DNA from: Planctomycetota bacterium
GTDB taxonomy: Bacteria; Planctomycetota; UBA8742; UBA2392
Reading direction: 5' to 3'
Assembly (NCBI GenBank): GCA_015075515.1
Contig: JABTUE010000002.1
Span: 248,001-312,000, forward strand
Length of the DNA stretch: 64,000 nt
Positions within the stretch are counted from its first letter, which is position 1; each line of letters begins with the position of its first letter. Below are positions 42,293 through 51,903 of the stretch, piece after piece. The translations under genes and the position numbers were made by a program. Below the pieces are notes generated by a model. That model was not told the origin of the DNA. It saw only the letters and a list, made by a program, of their open reading frames with translations, and ran no database searches.

Positions 42293-43225
42293 CTAAAGCT
42301 CCACGACCATGCCCTCGCGGGCGGCAAAAAACTCGGTCGCCGGCGCGGCGGCCTTGGCCATCGGCAGGTACGTCTGGTTCATTAAACGGTCCAGCGCGTC
42401 ATCGGTTCGCGTCGGGTCATGGTGGGTAAAGGCCATGCGCTTGACGCCCGCCGCCTTGGCGATCTGGATGTTGTACTCGAAATAGCTGTGGCCCCAGCCG
42501 CGCTTGGACAGGTGGGGCTTTTCCCTGCTTTCGTATTCGGCCTGGGTGTAGGTGGTGTCAATCACCACCAGGTCGGCACCACGGCAGAACTCGATGAACC
42601 GGTCGTTCATCATCGAATACAACTGGCGCGTCTCGCCGGTTTCGCTGTCCATCGGGCCGGGCGACCAGGGCTCATGGTCGCCGCTGAACACAAAGCTTTT
42701 GCCGCCGGCCTCAATGCGATAGGCCGTGCAGTACACAGGGTGATTGGTCAGCTTCAGGCGCACGTTGACGCCGGGGCAGAGTTCAAAGGACTTTTCGACG
42801 CCGCCAGGGAACATCTTGTTGTAGTCGTGGTAGCTGACCACGTTGTCGAGCATGGTGTTTTCGACGGGAAAGTAGCTGTAGGTCATCTGGTCGCGCATGA
42901 CCTGTTCAAAGCCCTTGCCCTCGCGCAGCGGCCCCACGCCGTAGACGGCGACCTTGCTGCCGGGGGTGTAGATCGGCACAAAGAACGGAAAGCCGTGGAT
43001 GTGGTCCCAGTGGGTGTGGGTGATCAGCAGCTTGATGTCAAAGGGCGGGCCCTTGCCGGCCATCAGGCTGTCGCCGAGCTGGCGGATGCCGGTGCCGCTG
43101 TCAATGATGATCAGCGGGCCGTCGTCGCGGATTACCTGAAGACACGTGGTGTTGCCGCCGTAACGGGCGGTCTCAGGCCCGGGCGTGGGCAGGCTGCCGC
43201 GAACTCCCCAGAAACGGATCTTCAT
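42293..43225 (-). CDS. metallo-beta-lactamase-fold metal-dependent hydrolase
   Basis: 310 residues. The fold starts MKIRFWGVRGSLPTPGPETARYGGNTTC, like cyclic-phosphate or tRNase Z-type hydrolases. The metal motif is THTHWDHIHGFPFF (HxHxDH), with later ligands in NHPVYCTAYRI, FSGDHEPW and THHDP. Such members hydrolyse phosphodiesters; several carry this same N-terminus near kinases or cyclases. Its substrate is unknown. It is clearly cytosolic (no signal). Confidence 0.87.
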   Translation of the reverse strand: MKIRFWGVRGSLPTPGPETARYGGNTTCLQVIRDDGPLIIIDSGTGIRQLGDSLMAGKGPPFDIKLLITHTHWDHIHGFPFFVPIYTPGSKVAVYGVGPLREGKGFEQVMRDQMTYSYFPVENTMLDNVVSYHDYNKMFPGGVEKSFELCPGVNVRLKLTNHPVYCTAYRIEAGGKSFVFSGDHEPWSPGPMDSETGETRQLYSMMNDRFIEFCRGADLVVIDTTYTQAEYESREKPHLSKRGWGHSYFEYNIQIAKAAGVKRMAFTHHDPTRTDDALDRLMNQTYLPMAKAAAPATEFFAAREGMVVEL

Positions 43226-43287
43226 GCCGGGCCCCAGATTGGCGGGCAGGATAACAGGACATTCAAGCGATTGACCAGATGGCAGAT

Positions 43288-45288
43288 TTAACGCCCGGCC
43301 AGGTCCGGAAACGGCACGTTGACCGAGGCGTCCACCAGCCGCAATGCCACGGCTGCATCACGCCGGCCGCCCCGGTAGAGCAGTTCCAGCACGCTGCGGC
43401 CCTGGTTGTCGCGGAATTGCAGCGAATACTCGGGCTGGGCGGCAAACATCGCCTCGGAAAACGGCGGGTCCGGGCTGCCAAGCTGGGCCATCACGTGATC
43501 AAGCCCCGTGCCCTCGGCCAGCCGCAGGGTGGCGGCGCCGAACTGAACGTGGGACAGGCCGGGATCGGCGCCGCCCAGCGGTACCGTGACGGCCACCACG
43601 CGCTCGCGCCCGTCGCGGGTGGCGTACTGGACCAGCCAGGGCCGGTCCTTGAACTCGTAGACCTGGCGGTTCACGTCGCGCACGGCGCCGGCCAGCGCCG
43701 GCGCGTCGGTGGTCATGCCCAGTTCAATGCCGCCAACGCCGGTTTCCGTCAGCGCCGGCGCCACCGGCTCGGCCGATGTCACCGACCGGTACACCAGATG
43801 CACCAGCCAGGCCGCGAACACCAGCGCCGCGGCGGCCAGCAGCCACGTGCCCAGCGGCCGCAGCCACCCCGGCCGCGCGGCCTGGGAGGCGTCAATGTAG
43901 TCCTGGGCCAGCGCCACACGGTCGGCGGGGTTGGTGTCGGCGCGCTTGCCGCGCACGGAATCGCGCCGCAGCACCTGAAGCTCGGCCGCATCTTCGTCGC
44001 GCGAGGGCATGTGCACCTCGATGCGGTCGCTGCCGGCGGCGCGGCGCACAATCGTGTTGGCCTGGCTGGCCGGAATGTGGAACGTGCCGCTTTCAGGCTT
44101 GACGCGCTCGATGCGGCGCGAGGGCGAATCCTGCACCGCGGTTTCGCGCCGGGACTTTTCCAGTTCCTCGCGCAGGCGCACCACCTCAAGCGCCAGTTCA
44201 CGCCGCAGGTCGTCGTCGGGCAGGCGGTCCACCAGCGCCCTGAGGTCGGGCGTGCTCTGGGGGCCCTTGCGCGGCGCCGAACGGGCAAAATGTTCGTCGG
44301 CCAGCAGCAGCGTGCTGTCGTCGCCGCGTGTCAGCCCCGACGGCCCCGGCACCGGCGTCGGAATCGCGTTCTGCACGTGCGGCATCACAATGCTGTCGCG
44401 CACCGGCGGCACCGGCGGCGCGGGAATGGCGTGCTCGGACACCGCCTTGCGCGGCGCCGGCGGGGGGGTCTTGGTGTCTTCCTGGGGCGTACCCACGCGC
44501 GCCAGCACCGGCGCGCTTTCGGGTCGCGGCTGCACGACCTGGTCCACCACCACCACCGGCGCCGGCGGGATGGCAAAGATGCTGGTGCTGCGCGGGTCGT
44601 CGTCGCCGTGCTCGTCGGCGATCGGTTCGTCGGCCAGCGGCGCCAGCTCCTGCGAGTCGTTGGGGTCAGGCCGCAACGGCCGGGCCGGGCCGGGCATCAG
44701 CACCGTGCTGTCGGGCGACCGCGCCGGGGCAGGCGGCGTTGCGGCAACCGGAGCCGGCGGCGCGGGGGCGGCCACAGTCGGGGCCGGCGCAACGGGGGCC
44801 CGCGTCGGCACCTCGGTGGATTCGCGCTGGCCGTAATCCGTGTCGTGGCCCGGCGGCGCCTGCACGCCCGGCCGGCGCAACACGCCACTGACCGGCGAGG
44901 GCTTTGAGGCCACCTTGGGCACGGCCTCGGTGGGCACGCCCGGCGGCGACTTGTCCAGCGGCACGTCCGTGGGGCGCTCGCTGGCCGGGTCCACCGGCTT
45001 GCGGATCGCCGTCAGTTCCGAGGTCTCGTTGGGGTTGACCGCCTTGCGCACGCCCGTGACAGCCGAAAGGCTGCTGCTGCTGGATCCGCTGCGCGTCATG
45101 ATGCGCGTGACGCGGGCGCGTTGCTTTTCAAACAGTTCCAGCTTGCGCCGGATCAGCGTGCGGTGCGCGTCCTGAAGCGCCACCTCGGCCAGCAAAGGCT
45201 CCAGCAAACGCATCGCCTCGCCGTGGCTGCCCTGGTCGGCAAGCGTTTCGGCCTCGCGGATTCTGCGAACGATCACCAGCGTATCCAT
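43288..45288 (-). CDS. large proline-rich protein with one membrane helix, unknown function
   Basis: 666 residues from ATG 45288 (MDTLVIVRRIREAETLADQG). Order: a short helical N-terminal module (1-65), a disordered region of about 300 residues rich in Pro, Ala, Ser and acidic patches, a coiled segment near LADRLP/ELALEVVRLREELEKSRRE (about 375-405), then one transmembrane helix (about 490-515; LGTWLLAAAALVFAAWLVHLVY), and a C-terminal beta domain of about 150 residues (GGIELGMTTDAPALAGAVRDV...YEFKDRPWLVQYATRDGRERVVAVTVPLGG) likely facing the periplasm. No family recognised. The layout recalls type-III/VI or signalling anchors only loosely. Confidence 0.72.
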   Translation of the reverse strand: MDTLVIVRRIREAETLADQGSHGEAMRLLEPLLAEVALQDAHRTLIRRKLELFEKQRARVTRIMTRSGSSSSSLSAVTGVRKAVNPNETSELTAIRKPVDPASERPTDVPLDKSPPGVPTEAVPKVASKPSPVSGVLRRPGVQAPPGHDTDYGQRESTEVPTRAPVAPAPTVAAPAPPAPVAATPPAPARSPDSTVLMPGPARPLRPDPNDSQELAPLADEPIADEHGDDDPRSTSIFAIPPAPVVVVDQVVQPRPESAPVLARVGTPQEDTKTPPPAPRKAVSEHAIPAPPVPPVRDSIVMPHVQNAIPTPVPGPSGLTRGDDSTLLLADEHFARSAPRKGPQSTPDLRALVDRLPDDDLRRELALEVVRLREELEKSRRETAVQDSPSRRIERVKPESGTFHIPASQANTIVRRAAGSDRIEVHMPSRDEDAAELQVLRRDSVRGKRADTNPADRVALAQDYIDASQAARPGWLRPLGTWLLAAAALVFAAWLVHLVYRSVTSAEPVAPALTETGVGGIELGMTTDAPALAGAVRDVNRQVYEFKDRPWLVQYATRDGRERVVAVTVPLGGADPGLSHVQFGAATLRLAEGTGLDHVMAQLGSPDPPFSEAMFAAQPEYSLQFRDNQGRSVLELLYRGGRRDAAVALRLVDASVNVPFPDLAGR

Positions 45289-45401
45289 GCGGCGCACTGC
45301 CGCCCCGAGCACGGCGGCAGTGTCAGAAATCTAGCAATACCGCGCCCGTTGTCACCCTTGCGTGCCGCCGTAAGCTGGGGGTTTTCCGGGGGGGGGTCAC
45401 C

Positions 45402-46829
45402 ATGCGCGCCGCGATCTGCCTGTGTCTGCTGGCCGTCGTCGCCACACTGGCGCGGGCCCAGGATGCCAGACCCGACAAACTGGCCGAACTTGAAAAGCGC
45501 GCCCGCGACCTCGAAACCGAGGCCGAACGCCTGCGCCGCGAGGCCGAGGCACTGCGCCGCGAAATCCAGTCGCTGCGCGGCGGGCCCGTGGTCTGGACAC
45601 TGGATCTGGCCAGCGACCTCAAGGGCAGCGGAGCCGTGGGCGATGTGGACGGCGACGGCAAACCCGAAATCGTGTTCGGCACCTATTACCGCGACGAGCA
45701 CGTCTACTGTGTGGAAGCGGCCACTGGCCGGTTGAAGTGGAAGTTCAAAAGCCACGGCGGCCCGCTGGACGCCAGCATCGCCATCGCCGACCTGGACGGC
45801 GACAAACAGCCCGAAGTGCTGGCCGCCGACAGCGCTTTTGGCAAGTTGTATGTGCTCAACGGCAAGGGCGAACTCAAGGGGACAATTGATCTGCCCAGCG
45901 GCACCGATTCACCCCCGGCGGTGGCCGACCTGGACGGCGACGGCAAAGTCGAGATCGTGATCGGCACCATGTGGCGCGACAAATCACGCCAGGGCTGGGT
46001 CTGCTGCTACGACGGCGCGTCGCGCGCCCTGAAATGGCAGCGCCAGCTTGCCGGGTGCATCCAGAGCGAGCCCTGTCTGGTGGACCTCAACGGCGACAAG
46101 GTGCTGGACGCCGTGGTCACCTGCTGGATGGGCGACCGCAAGGTCAGCGCACTGGACGGCCGCAACGGCGAAATACTCTGGCAGTACCAGACCCCCGGCA
46201 ACGAAAAAACCATGGGCATGTACCACGGCGTGGCCCTGGGAGCCGACACCCCGCGCCTGTACGCCAGCACCACCGAGGGCGACATCTTTGCCCTCGACTT
46301 CGCCGGCAAGGAAGTATGGAAGAAAAAGTACCAGGACTACCTGTTTGCCCCCATCACCGTGGCCAAATGCGACGACCGGGAATGTCTGGCCCTGGGTGGC
46401 CACAACATCTACCTGCTCAAGGCCGACGACGGCACCGAACTATGGAGCCACGCCGTGAGCGGCGGACTGGACCGCGGCATGGCCGTCTGTGACGCCGACG
46501 GCGACGGCGACGACGATCTGATTTACAACGAAGGAAAATCGGTCGTCGCCCGTGACCTCAAGACCGGGGCCGAGACCTTCCGGCATGACTGCGGCTTCGG
46601 CAAGGGCATGTGGGAAAAGCTCAGCAGCGCGCCGCTGGTGGCGGACTTTGATGGCGACGGACGGCTGGAATACTTTGCCGTCTGCGGATCGGGCACCAGT
46701 GAAAACCAGGGCAAGGACAACTACGGCCGCGCGTTTGCCCTGCGGCTGAAAGGCAAGGCCGCGCCCTGGACAACCTTCCGCGGCAACCTGCGGCGCACGG
46801 GCAACGCGGCCCAGCGCGATGGTTCGTGA
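45402..46829 (+). CDS. secreted FG-GAP/VCBS-like beta-propeller protein
   Basis: 475 residues. Signal peptide (1-19, cleavage after ARA), then a short coiled coil rich in Glu and Arg (25-58), then a repeated beta-propeller in which D-x-DGDGKPEIVFG (about 77-87), DLDGDKQPEVL, DLDGDGKVEIVIG, DLNGDKVLDAVV, DADGDGDDDLIYN and DFDGDGRLEYF mark calcium-binding FG-GAP-like blades. PQQ-like strand phrases (TGRLKWKF, NGEILWQYQ) also occur. Probably a surface or periplasmic adhesion or scaffolding protein. It precedes the DUF1800 operon by about 150 bp. Confidence 0.85.
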   Translation: MRAAICLCLLAVVATLARAQDARPDKLAELEKRARDLETEAERLRREAEALRREIQSLRGGPVVWTLDLASDLKGSGAVGDVDGDGKPEIVFGTYYRDEHVYCVEAATGRLKWKFKSHGGPLDASIAIADLDGDKQPEVLAADSAFGKLYVLNGKGELKGTIDLPSGTDSPPAVADLDGDGKVEIVIGTMWRDKSRQGWVCCYDGASRALKWQRQLAGCIQSEPCLVDLNGDKVLDAVVTCWMGDRKVSALDGRNGEILWQYQTPGNEKTMGMYHGVALGADTPRLYASTTEGDIFALDFAGKEVWKKKYQDYLFAPITVAKCDDRECLALGGHNIYLLKADDGTELWSHAVSGGLDRGMAVCDADGDGDDDLIYNEGKSVVARDLKTGAETFRHDCGFGKGMWEKLSSAPLVADFDGDGRLEYFAVCGSGTSENQGKDNYGRAFALRLKGKAAPWTTFRGNLRRTGNAAQRDGS

Positions 46830-46976
46830 CCGGCGGCACGCCGGGTGTCCATATTTTACGCGTGCGATCGGGGCGATAGTTGAAGTCTCAACGGGTTTGT
46901 GTTGACCGCATGACAATCCCGGTTGGACAATAACGGCAATCCCTATTCTTGAGCACGGCCTGTGCGAGGAGGCCTC

Positions 46977-48506
46977 ATGCCTGCAAAGGTTACTTCGGCG
47001 TTGATGCTGTTGCTGCTGGCGGCGCCGCTGTGTCTGGCGCCGACCGGCTGCGTGCAGGAGGGCGGCGACGCCGGCCCGCCGCCGCCGGTGGAAGAAGACC
47101 TGGCGCCGAACAACTCGTTGAACGACAACGACCGCATCCACTTTCTGAGGCGCACGCATTTCAGCTTTGTGCCCGCCGAGCTTCAGCGCCTGAACCAGAT
47201 GGGCTTTGGCGCCTATCTGGACTGGATGCTGGATCTGAAGACCCAGCCCGCGCTGGAATCCGCCGCGCTGGCCGCCACCGTGCCCGACCCGGATTTTCCC
47301 AGCCAGGCCGAGATCGCGCGCTGGTGGATTTATCTGATGCAGCACAACGAAAACCCGTTCCAGGAAGTGCTGGCCATGTTCTGGCACGACCACTTCGCGG
47401 CCAGCCAGGACATTCTGGCCGCCGAGGCGCGCTACTGGGCGTTTGCCCACATCAACCTGTGGCGGCTGCACGGCACCGACAACCTGGCCGAACTGCTGTA
47501 CCTGATGAACGTTGACTGGCTGATGCTGGAATGGCTCGACGGCGTGCGCAGCACGCGCTTTGCCCCCAACGAAAACTTCGCCCGCGAGTTCTGGGAACTC
47601 TTCACCCTGGGCGCCGACAACGGCTACACCCAGAACGACATCGTCGAGGCCAGCAAGGCGTTCACCGGTTACCGCACGCGGCTGGCCGTGGGCCAGGCCG
47701 GGCCGGGGCGCGACCAGTTGATTGTCGAGTGGGTGCCCAACCGCCACGACAACACGACCAAGACGATCTTCGGTCTGCCGTTTGTGGGCAACGGCCAGGC
47801 CGAGTACCGCGACATGGTGACGCTGACACTGGCCCAGCGCCCGGTGGCCGAGTTCATCTGCCGCAAGATCTGGGAATACTTTGTGTACCTGAACCCGTCG
47901 GACACGCTGGTGAACAAGCTGGCGGGGTTGCTGCGGTCTTCGGGGTATAACCTCAAGACACTGTTCCGCACCATCTTTCAGTCCAAGGCGTTCTTTTCGG
48001 CCCAGGCCAAGGCCGGCATCATCAAGAACCCGGTTGAACACGTGATCGGGTTCCAGCGCGCCACCGGCCTGTTCATCACCCCCACGCGTTCGGACAACGC
48101 GCTGGTGGACATCGGCCAGCGGCCCTCGACGCCGCCCACGGTCAACGGCTGGCCTTCGGGCGGGTTCTGGCTGTCCAGCCAGGGCATGCTGGAACGCGCC
48201 AACTTTCTGCGCGACGCGGTGTACTACCGCAACGAAGCGCCCCAGGCCGGCTACGACGTGGGCACACTGATTCCGCCCAACATGCAAAGCGCCGACCAGG
48301 TGGTGCAGCGGCTGGCCTGGCTGCTGCAGGTTTCGCCCACGCCGGCGCAGGCGGCCGAATACGTGGACTATCTGAACACTGACCGCAACGGCTCGGGCAC
48401 GATTATCGCCCAGCCCTGGAACATCAACGACCCGGTGCAGCGCGAAAAGAAACTGCGCGGGCTGTTGTACATCATGGGCCAGCATCCCACCTACGCCATC
48501 CGCTAA
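46977..48506 (+). CDS. DUF1800 family protein
   Basis: 509 residues; GAGGAGG precedes ATG 46977. The signal peptide ends PTGC (Cys25, a weak lipobox). DUF1800 landmarks: DRIHFLRRTHFSFVPAELQRL near the N-terminus, WWIYLMQHNENPFQEVLAMFWHDHFA, NENFAREFWELFTLG, NDIVEASKAFTGYR, and a C-terminal part WPSGGFWLSSQGMLERANF. Members almost always sit beside a DUF1501 gene, as here (12 bp gap). The pair is exported and widespread in Planctomycetota and others; the activity is not known. Confidence 0.92.
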   Translation: MPAKVTSALMLLLLAAPLCLAPTGCVQEGGDAGPPPPVEEDLAPNNSLNDNDRIHFLRRTHFSFVPAELQRLNQMGFGAYLDWMLDLKTQPALESAALAATVPDPDFPSQAEIARWWIYLMQHNENPFQEVLAMFWHDHFAASQDILAAEARYWAFAHINLWRLHGTDNLAELLYLMNVDWLMLEWLDGVRSTRFAPNENFAREFWELFTLGADNGYTQNDIVEASKAFTGYRTRLAVGQAGPGRDQLIVEWVPNRHDNTTKTIFGLPFVGNGQAEYRDMVTLTLAQRPVAEFICRKIWEYFVYLNPSDTLVNKLAGLLRSSGYNLKTLFRTIFQSKAFFSAQAKAGIIKNPVEHVIGFQRATGLFITPTRSDNALVDIGQRPSTPPTVNGWPSGGFWLSSQGMLERANFLRDAVYYRNEAPQAGYDVGTLIPPNMQSADQVVQRLAWLLQVSPTPAQAAEYVDYLNTDRNGSGTIIAQPWNINDPVQREKKLRGLLYIMGQHPTYAIR

Positions 48507-48518
48507 GGGGAAACAGCC

Positions 48519-49862
48519 ATGACCACAAAACACACAAAACTGAACGCCGCGCGCCGCAACTTTCTGCGCGTAAGTGCCGCCGGCGCGGGCGTAATGGCGC
48601 TGGGTGCCCTGGGCTCCAACCGCCTGCCGTTTGCCAAACCGGCCCGCGCCCTGCCGCTGTCCAACCACCGGCGGCTGGTGATCATCAACATGCTGGGCGG
48701 CAACGACGGCCTGAACACGGTGTTTCCCGTCACCGGTGCACAGGCCACGGCCTACCAGACGCTGCGCCCGACCCTGAGGTTCATGCCGGGCCAGGGGCTG
48801 GCGCTGACGGGCGGCCCCAACGTGTCGGACTATGAACTGCACCCGGCGCTGGACACCGTGCAGTCCATGTGGAACGCCAACGAGGTGGCAATCATCCACA
48901 AGGTGGGCTACCCCAGCGAAAACCTGAGCCACTTTGTCAGCGAAGACATCTGGAGCTGGGGCGTGCGCGGCGGGTTGCCGGCGCTTTCGGGCATTGCCCC
49001 GGGCTGGATCGCGCGCTACGCCAACACCTACGCGCCCACGTCGCTGGGCGTGGTCAGCATCGGTGTGGGGCGCCGCCTGGACTTTGAGGGCGCCAACAGC
49101 AGCCCGCTGCTGGTCAGCAGCCTGGGGTCGTTCAACTTCGACACGGATTTCAATTACAGCGCCAACCACGTGCTGCGCCGCACCAAAGTGCAGAACGTGC
49201 TGAACCTTCAGCCCGCCGGCGGCCTGGCCGAACAGGTGGCCGCGGCCCAACTGGGCAGCATTGACGGCGCCGCCGCCGTGCAGACCGCAATTGCCGACTA
49301 CACCGCCTATGCCAGCGGCGCGGGAATTGCCTACCCCACCAACCCCGGCAGCACCAGCCTGACCAGCATGGGCTCGCGCCTGCGCGACATCGCGCGGCTG
49401 ATTTACGGCGGGTTCGAAACGCGCATTTTCTACACCGGCTACGGCGGCTTTGACACCCACGCCGCCCAGGCTGCGGCCCATGCAAGCCTGCTGCAGAACC
49501 TGGATGACGCGCTGGCGGTGTTCAAGACCGACATGCAGACCATGGGCGTGTGGAACGACATGGCGATTGTGGTCATCACCGAGTTCGGCCGCCGCAACTA
49601 CGAAAACGGCAGTGTCGGCACCGACCACGGCCACGGCGTGTGCGTGTTCGTGATCGGCGGCAGTTCAGGTTCGGGCGGGCACGTCAACGGCGGCATGTAC
49701 GAGGGCCTGACCACCGCCAACATCAACGCCGAGCACCTGCCCTACAGCGTGGATTACCGCGACGTGTACCGCGAACTGATCGGCGGACACCTGGGCAACG
49801 ACCCGACGCCGCTGTTTCCGGAAACCCAGCCGATCAACAACATCCCGAACTTCATCTCATGA
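48519..49862 (+). CDS. DUF1501 family protein with Tat-like signal
   Basis: 447 residues. N-terminal twin-arginine motif ARRNFLRVSAAGAGVMALGAL, then DUF1501: HRRLVIINMLGGNDGLNTVFP, PALDTVQSMWNANEVAIIHKVGYPSENLSHF, DIARLIYGGFETRIFYTGYGGFDTHAAQ, VVITEFGRRNYENGSVGTDHGHG, and a C-terminal YSVDYRDVYREL. The fold is alkaline-phosphatase/sulfatase-like by family description. Because of the Tat signal it is probably exported folded, perhaps with a bound cofactor. It overlaps the start of the dehydrogenase gene by 4 nt (ATGA). Confidence 0.93.
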   Translation: MTTKHTKLNAARRNFLRVSAAGAGVMALGALGSNRLPFAKPARALPLSNHRRLVIINMLGGNDGLNTVFPVTGAQATAYQTLRPTLRFMPGQGLALTGGPNVSDYELHPALDTVQSMWNANEVAIIHKVGYPSENLSHFVSEDIWSWGVRGGLPALSGIAPGWIARYANTYAPTSLGVVSIGVGRRLDFEGANSSPLLVSSLGSFNFDTDFNYSANHVLRRTKVQNVLNLQPAGGLAEQVAAAQLGSIDGAAAVQTAIADYTAYASGAGIAYPTNPGSTSLTSMGSRLRDIARLIYGGFETRIFYTGYGGFDTHAAQAAAHASLLQNLDDALAVFKTDMQTMGVWNDMAIVVITEFGRRNYENGSVGTDHGHGVCVFVIGGSSGSGGHVNGGMYEGLTTANINAEHLPYSVDYRDVYRELIGGHLGNDPTPLFPETQPINNIPNFIS

Positions 49863-51037
49863 CGCGCAACTTCGGCAGTCTGCTGCTGGCCCTGGCCGCC
49901 GTCGCCTTTGCCTCCTGCGGGGGGTCGGACGACGACGGCGGCAACGGCGGCGGGCCTTCGGGCTGGCCTGACCCCGGCCCGCGCGACCCGCTGCCGTCGC
50001 CATTTGCAACGCTGGATTACTACTTCAAGCCGCAACTGATCGCCGGCGGTTTTTCGGGCACCAGCCAGAACATGCCCGTCAAGCTGGCCCAGGCGCCAGC
50101 GCCGGACAACCGCCTGTTCGTCAGCGTGCTGGACGGAACAATCCTGACCATCCAGACCACGGCGCCGTTCACCCAGACGGTGTGGGCGACGCTGCCGGTA
50201 CTCAGCGGCGCCGAACAGGGTTTGCTGGGCATTGCTGTCAGCCCCGGCTTTGCCACCAACGGCTATGTGTACGTGATGGCCTGCGTCAACGACGTGACGC
50301 CGCGCCAGCGCGTGATCCGCTACACCGACGTCGGCGGCGTGGGCACCAGCCCGGTCACGATCATTGACAACCTGCCGATTGCCAACATCCACAACGCCGG
50401 GGCGCTCAAGTTCGGCACCGACGGCAGTCTGCTGGTGTCCGTGGGCGACGCCAACCTGGACACCAACGCCCAGACCAGCGGCTCGCTGGCCGGGCGCGTG
50501 CTGCGTTACACCGAGGCCGGCGGCGTACCCGCAGGCAACCCGTTTGGCGCGCCCAACGAATACGAATGGTGCCGCGGCCTGCGCAACACGTTCGGGCTGT
50601 GTGTGCACCCGGCCACGGGTATTCTGGTGGGCAGTGAAAACGGCCCCAACAGCAACGACGAACTGAACTATCTGGCGCCCGGCAAGAACTTTGAATGGGG
50701 CGCAACCAGCCCCGTGCCCGGCGCCCAGGTGGGCTTTCGCATGCGCAACTGGCCCACGGTGATTGTGCCCACCGGCCTGACGTTTCACACCGGTGCAGGC
50801 TTTCCGCCGGGGTATGCCGACAACATTTTTCTGTGCAGCTACGAGGACAACCAGGTAATCCGGCTGGAAATGTTCGGCGCGCCACCGGTGAACATCAACC
50901 AGGAGTTCACGTTTGCCCAGTTGACGCACAGCATGAACGCCAACAAGCCGCTGGACATCATCCAGGGCAACGACGGCAGCCTGTACCTGAGCACATTCAC
51001 CCAGATCTGGCGCATTTACGCCCGCACCGGCCCATAG
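49859..51037 (+). CDS. PQQ-dependent sugar dehydrogenase-like lipoprotein
   Basis: 392 residues; its ATG overlaps the stop of the DUF1501 gene. The signal peptide ends FASC (Cys20), then a Gly/Asp-rich linker. The glucose/sorbosone dehydrogenase beta-propeller includes EQGLLGIAVSPGFATNGYVYV, the catalytic His region NIHNAGALKFGTDGSLLVSVGDA, GRVLRYT, and GSENGPNSNDELNYLAPGKNFEWG. The family usually has Glu-His-Gly-Pro at the last site; here it is Glu-Asn-Gly-Pro, so one pocket residue is changed. Activity would use PQQ and a sugar or aldehyde. Confidence 0.85.
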   Translation: MTRNFGSLLLALAAVAFASCGGSDDDGGNGGGPSGWPDPGPRDPLPSPFATLDYYFKPQLIAGGFSGTSQNMPVKLAQAPAPDNRLFVSVLDGTILTIQTTAPFTQTVWATLPVLSGAEQGLLGIAVSPGFATNGYVYVMACVNDVTPRQRVIRYTDVGGVGTSPVTIIDNLPIANIHNAGALKFGTDGSLLVSVGDANLDTNAQTSGSLAGRVLRYTEAGGVPAGNPFGAPNEYEWCRGLRNTFGLCVHPATGILVGSENGPNSNDELNYLAPGKNFEWGATSPVPGAQVGFRMRNWPTVIVPTGLTFHTGAGFPPGYADNIFLCSYEDNQVIRLEMFGAPPVNINQEFTFAQLTHSMNANKPLDIIQGNDGSLYLSTFTQIWRIYARTGP

Positions 51038-51067
51038 TGTCGCGGACGTGTCGCCCGCAACACCACG

Positions 51068-51871
51068 TCACGCCCGCTTGCCGCGCAGATACGCCAGCCA
51101 GTACACCCCCGCCACCAGCACCGTGCCGCCGATGATGTTGCCCACAGTGACGATGCCCAGGTTCACAAGCCCGCCACGGATCAGCCCGGCGGTACCAAAA
51201 CCGTCCAGCGCCCAGGCATAGGGAAGAAAAAAGAAATTCGCCACACAGTGCTCCAGCCCCAGCACCACAAACGCCGTCACCGGAAACACAATCGCAAAAA
51301 TACGATCCACCACACTGCGCCCGGCAAAGCTCAGCCACACTGCCAGACACACCAGACCGTTGCACAGCACCGCCAGCGCCAGCACCTGCACCGGGTCATA
51401 GCCGGACTTGCGCGCGCCGATTTCGGCCAGTGTCAAACCCACCTTGCCGCCGCCCAGTTCGTGCACCCGACCAATCCAGGCCAGCAACAGCGTGCCCAGC
51501 GCCCCCACCAGGTTGCCAAAATACACCACCACCCAGTTCTTCAGCACCGCGCCCGTGCGCACCAGACGCGAGGCCCAGGCCATGGCAATCAGGTTGTTGC
51601 CCGTGAACAGTTCGGCCCCGGCCACAACCACCAGAATCAGGCCAAGACTGAAGGCCAGCCCGCCCAGAAGGCGGGTGGGGCCAAAGCCCAGTTCGGAACC
51701 GGTGATCACCACGGCATAGAACAGAGACCCCAGGGCGATGAACGCCCCGGCCAGCACGGCAAGCACAAAGGTGGTGGGCGCGTCGCGGCCGGCCTTGGCC
51801 ACACCGACCGAAGCCACCCGCGCCGCGATTTCGGGCGGAGCGTAGGCGTCATGTTCGCTGGCGCTGGTCAC
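51068..51871 (-). CDS. formate/nitrite transporter (FNT) family channel
   Basis: 267 residues with six membrane helices. FNT features: a long first helix after AVLAGAFIALGSLFYAVV, AGAELFTGNNLIAMAWASR (the conserved TGN loop), NWVVVYFGNLVGALGTLLLAW, VLALAVLCNGLVCLAVWLS, LEHCVANFFFLPYAW (the conserved HC.AN.FF) and VGNIIGGTVLVAGVYWLAYLR. These pentameric channels carry formate, nitrite or hydrosulfide. The specific ion cannot be read from sequence. It converges with the dehydrogenase gene at a 30-bp gap. Confidence 0.93.
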   Translation of the reverse strand: MTSASEHDAYAPPEIAARVASVGVAKAGRDAPTTFVLAVLAGAFIALGSLFYAVVITGSELGFGPTRLLGGLAFSLGLILVVVAGAELFTGNNLIAMAWASRLVRTGAVLKNWVVVYFGNLVGALGTLLLAWIGRVHELGGGKVGLTLAEIGARKSGYDPVQVLALAVLCNGLVCLAVWLSFAGRSVVDRIFAIVFPVTAFVVLGLEHCVANFFFLPYAWALDGFGTAGLIRGGLVNLGIVTVGNIIGGTVLVAGVYWLAYLRGKRA

Positions 51872-51903
51872 GATGTTCCGGCCCGACAGGCTGAAAGTAC
51901 GGG

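Noticed and set aside
43279..44907. A 542-codon plus-strand frame opposite the large proline-rich gene
   Set aside because: Arg/His-rich shadow frame; the minus strand has a consistent membrane helix and domain layout.
46440..49634. A 1064-codon open frame on the minus strand opposite the DUF1800 and DUF1501 genes
   Set aside because: GC-rich codon bias on the plus strand leaves few stops on the other strand. The predicted protein is low-complexity (Gly, His, Ala, Val) with no domain, while the plus strand encodes two clear families.
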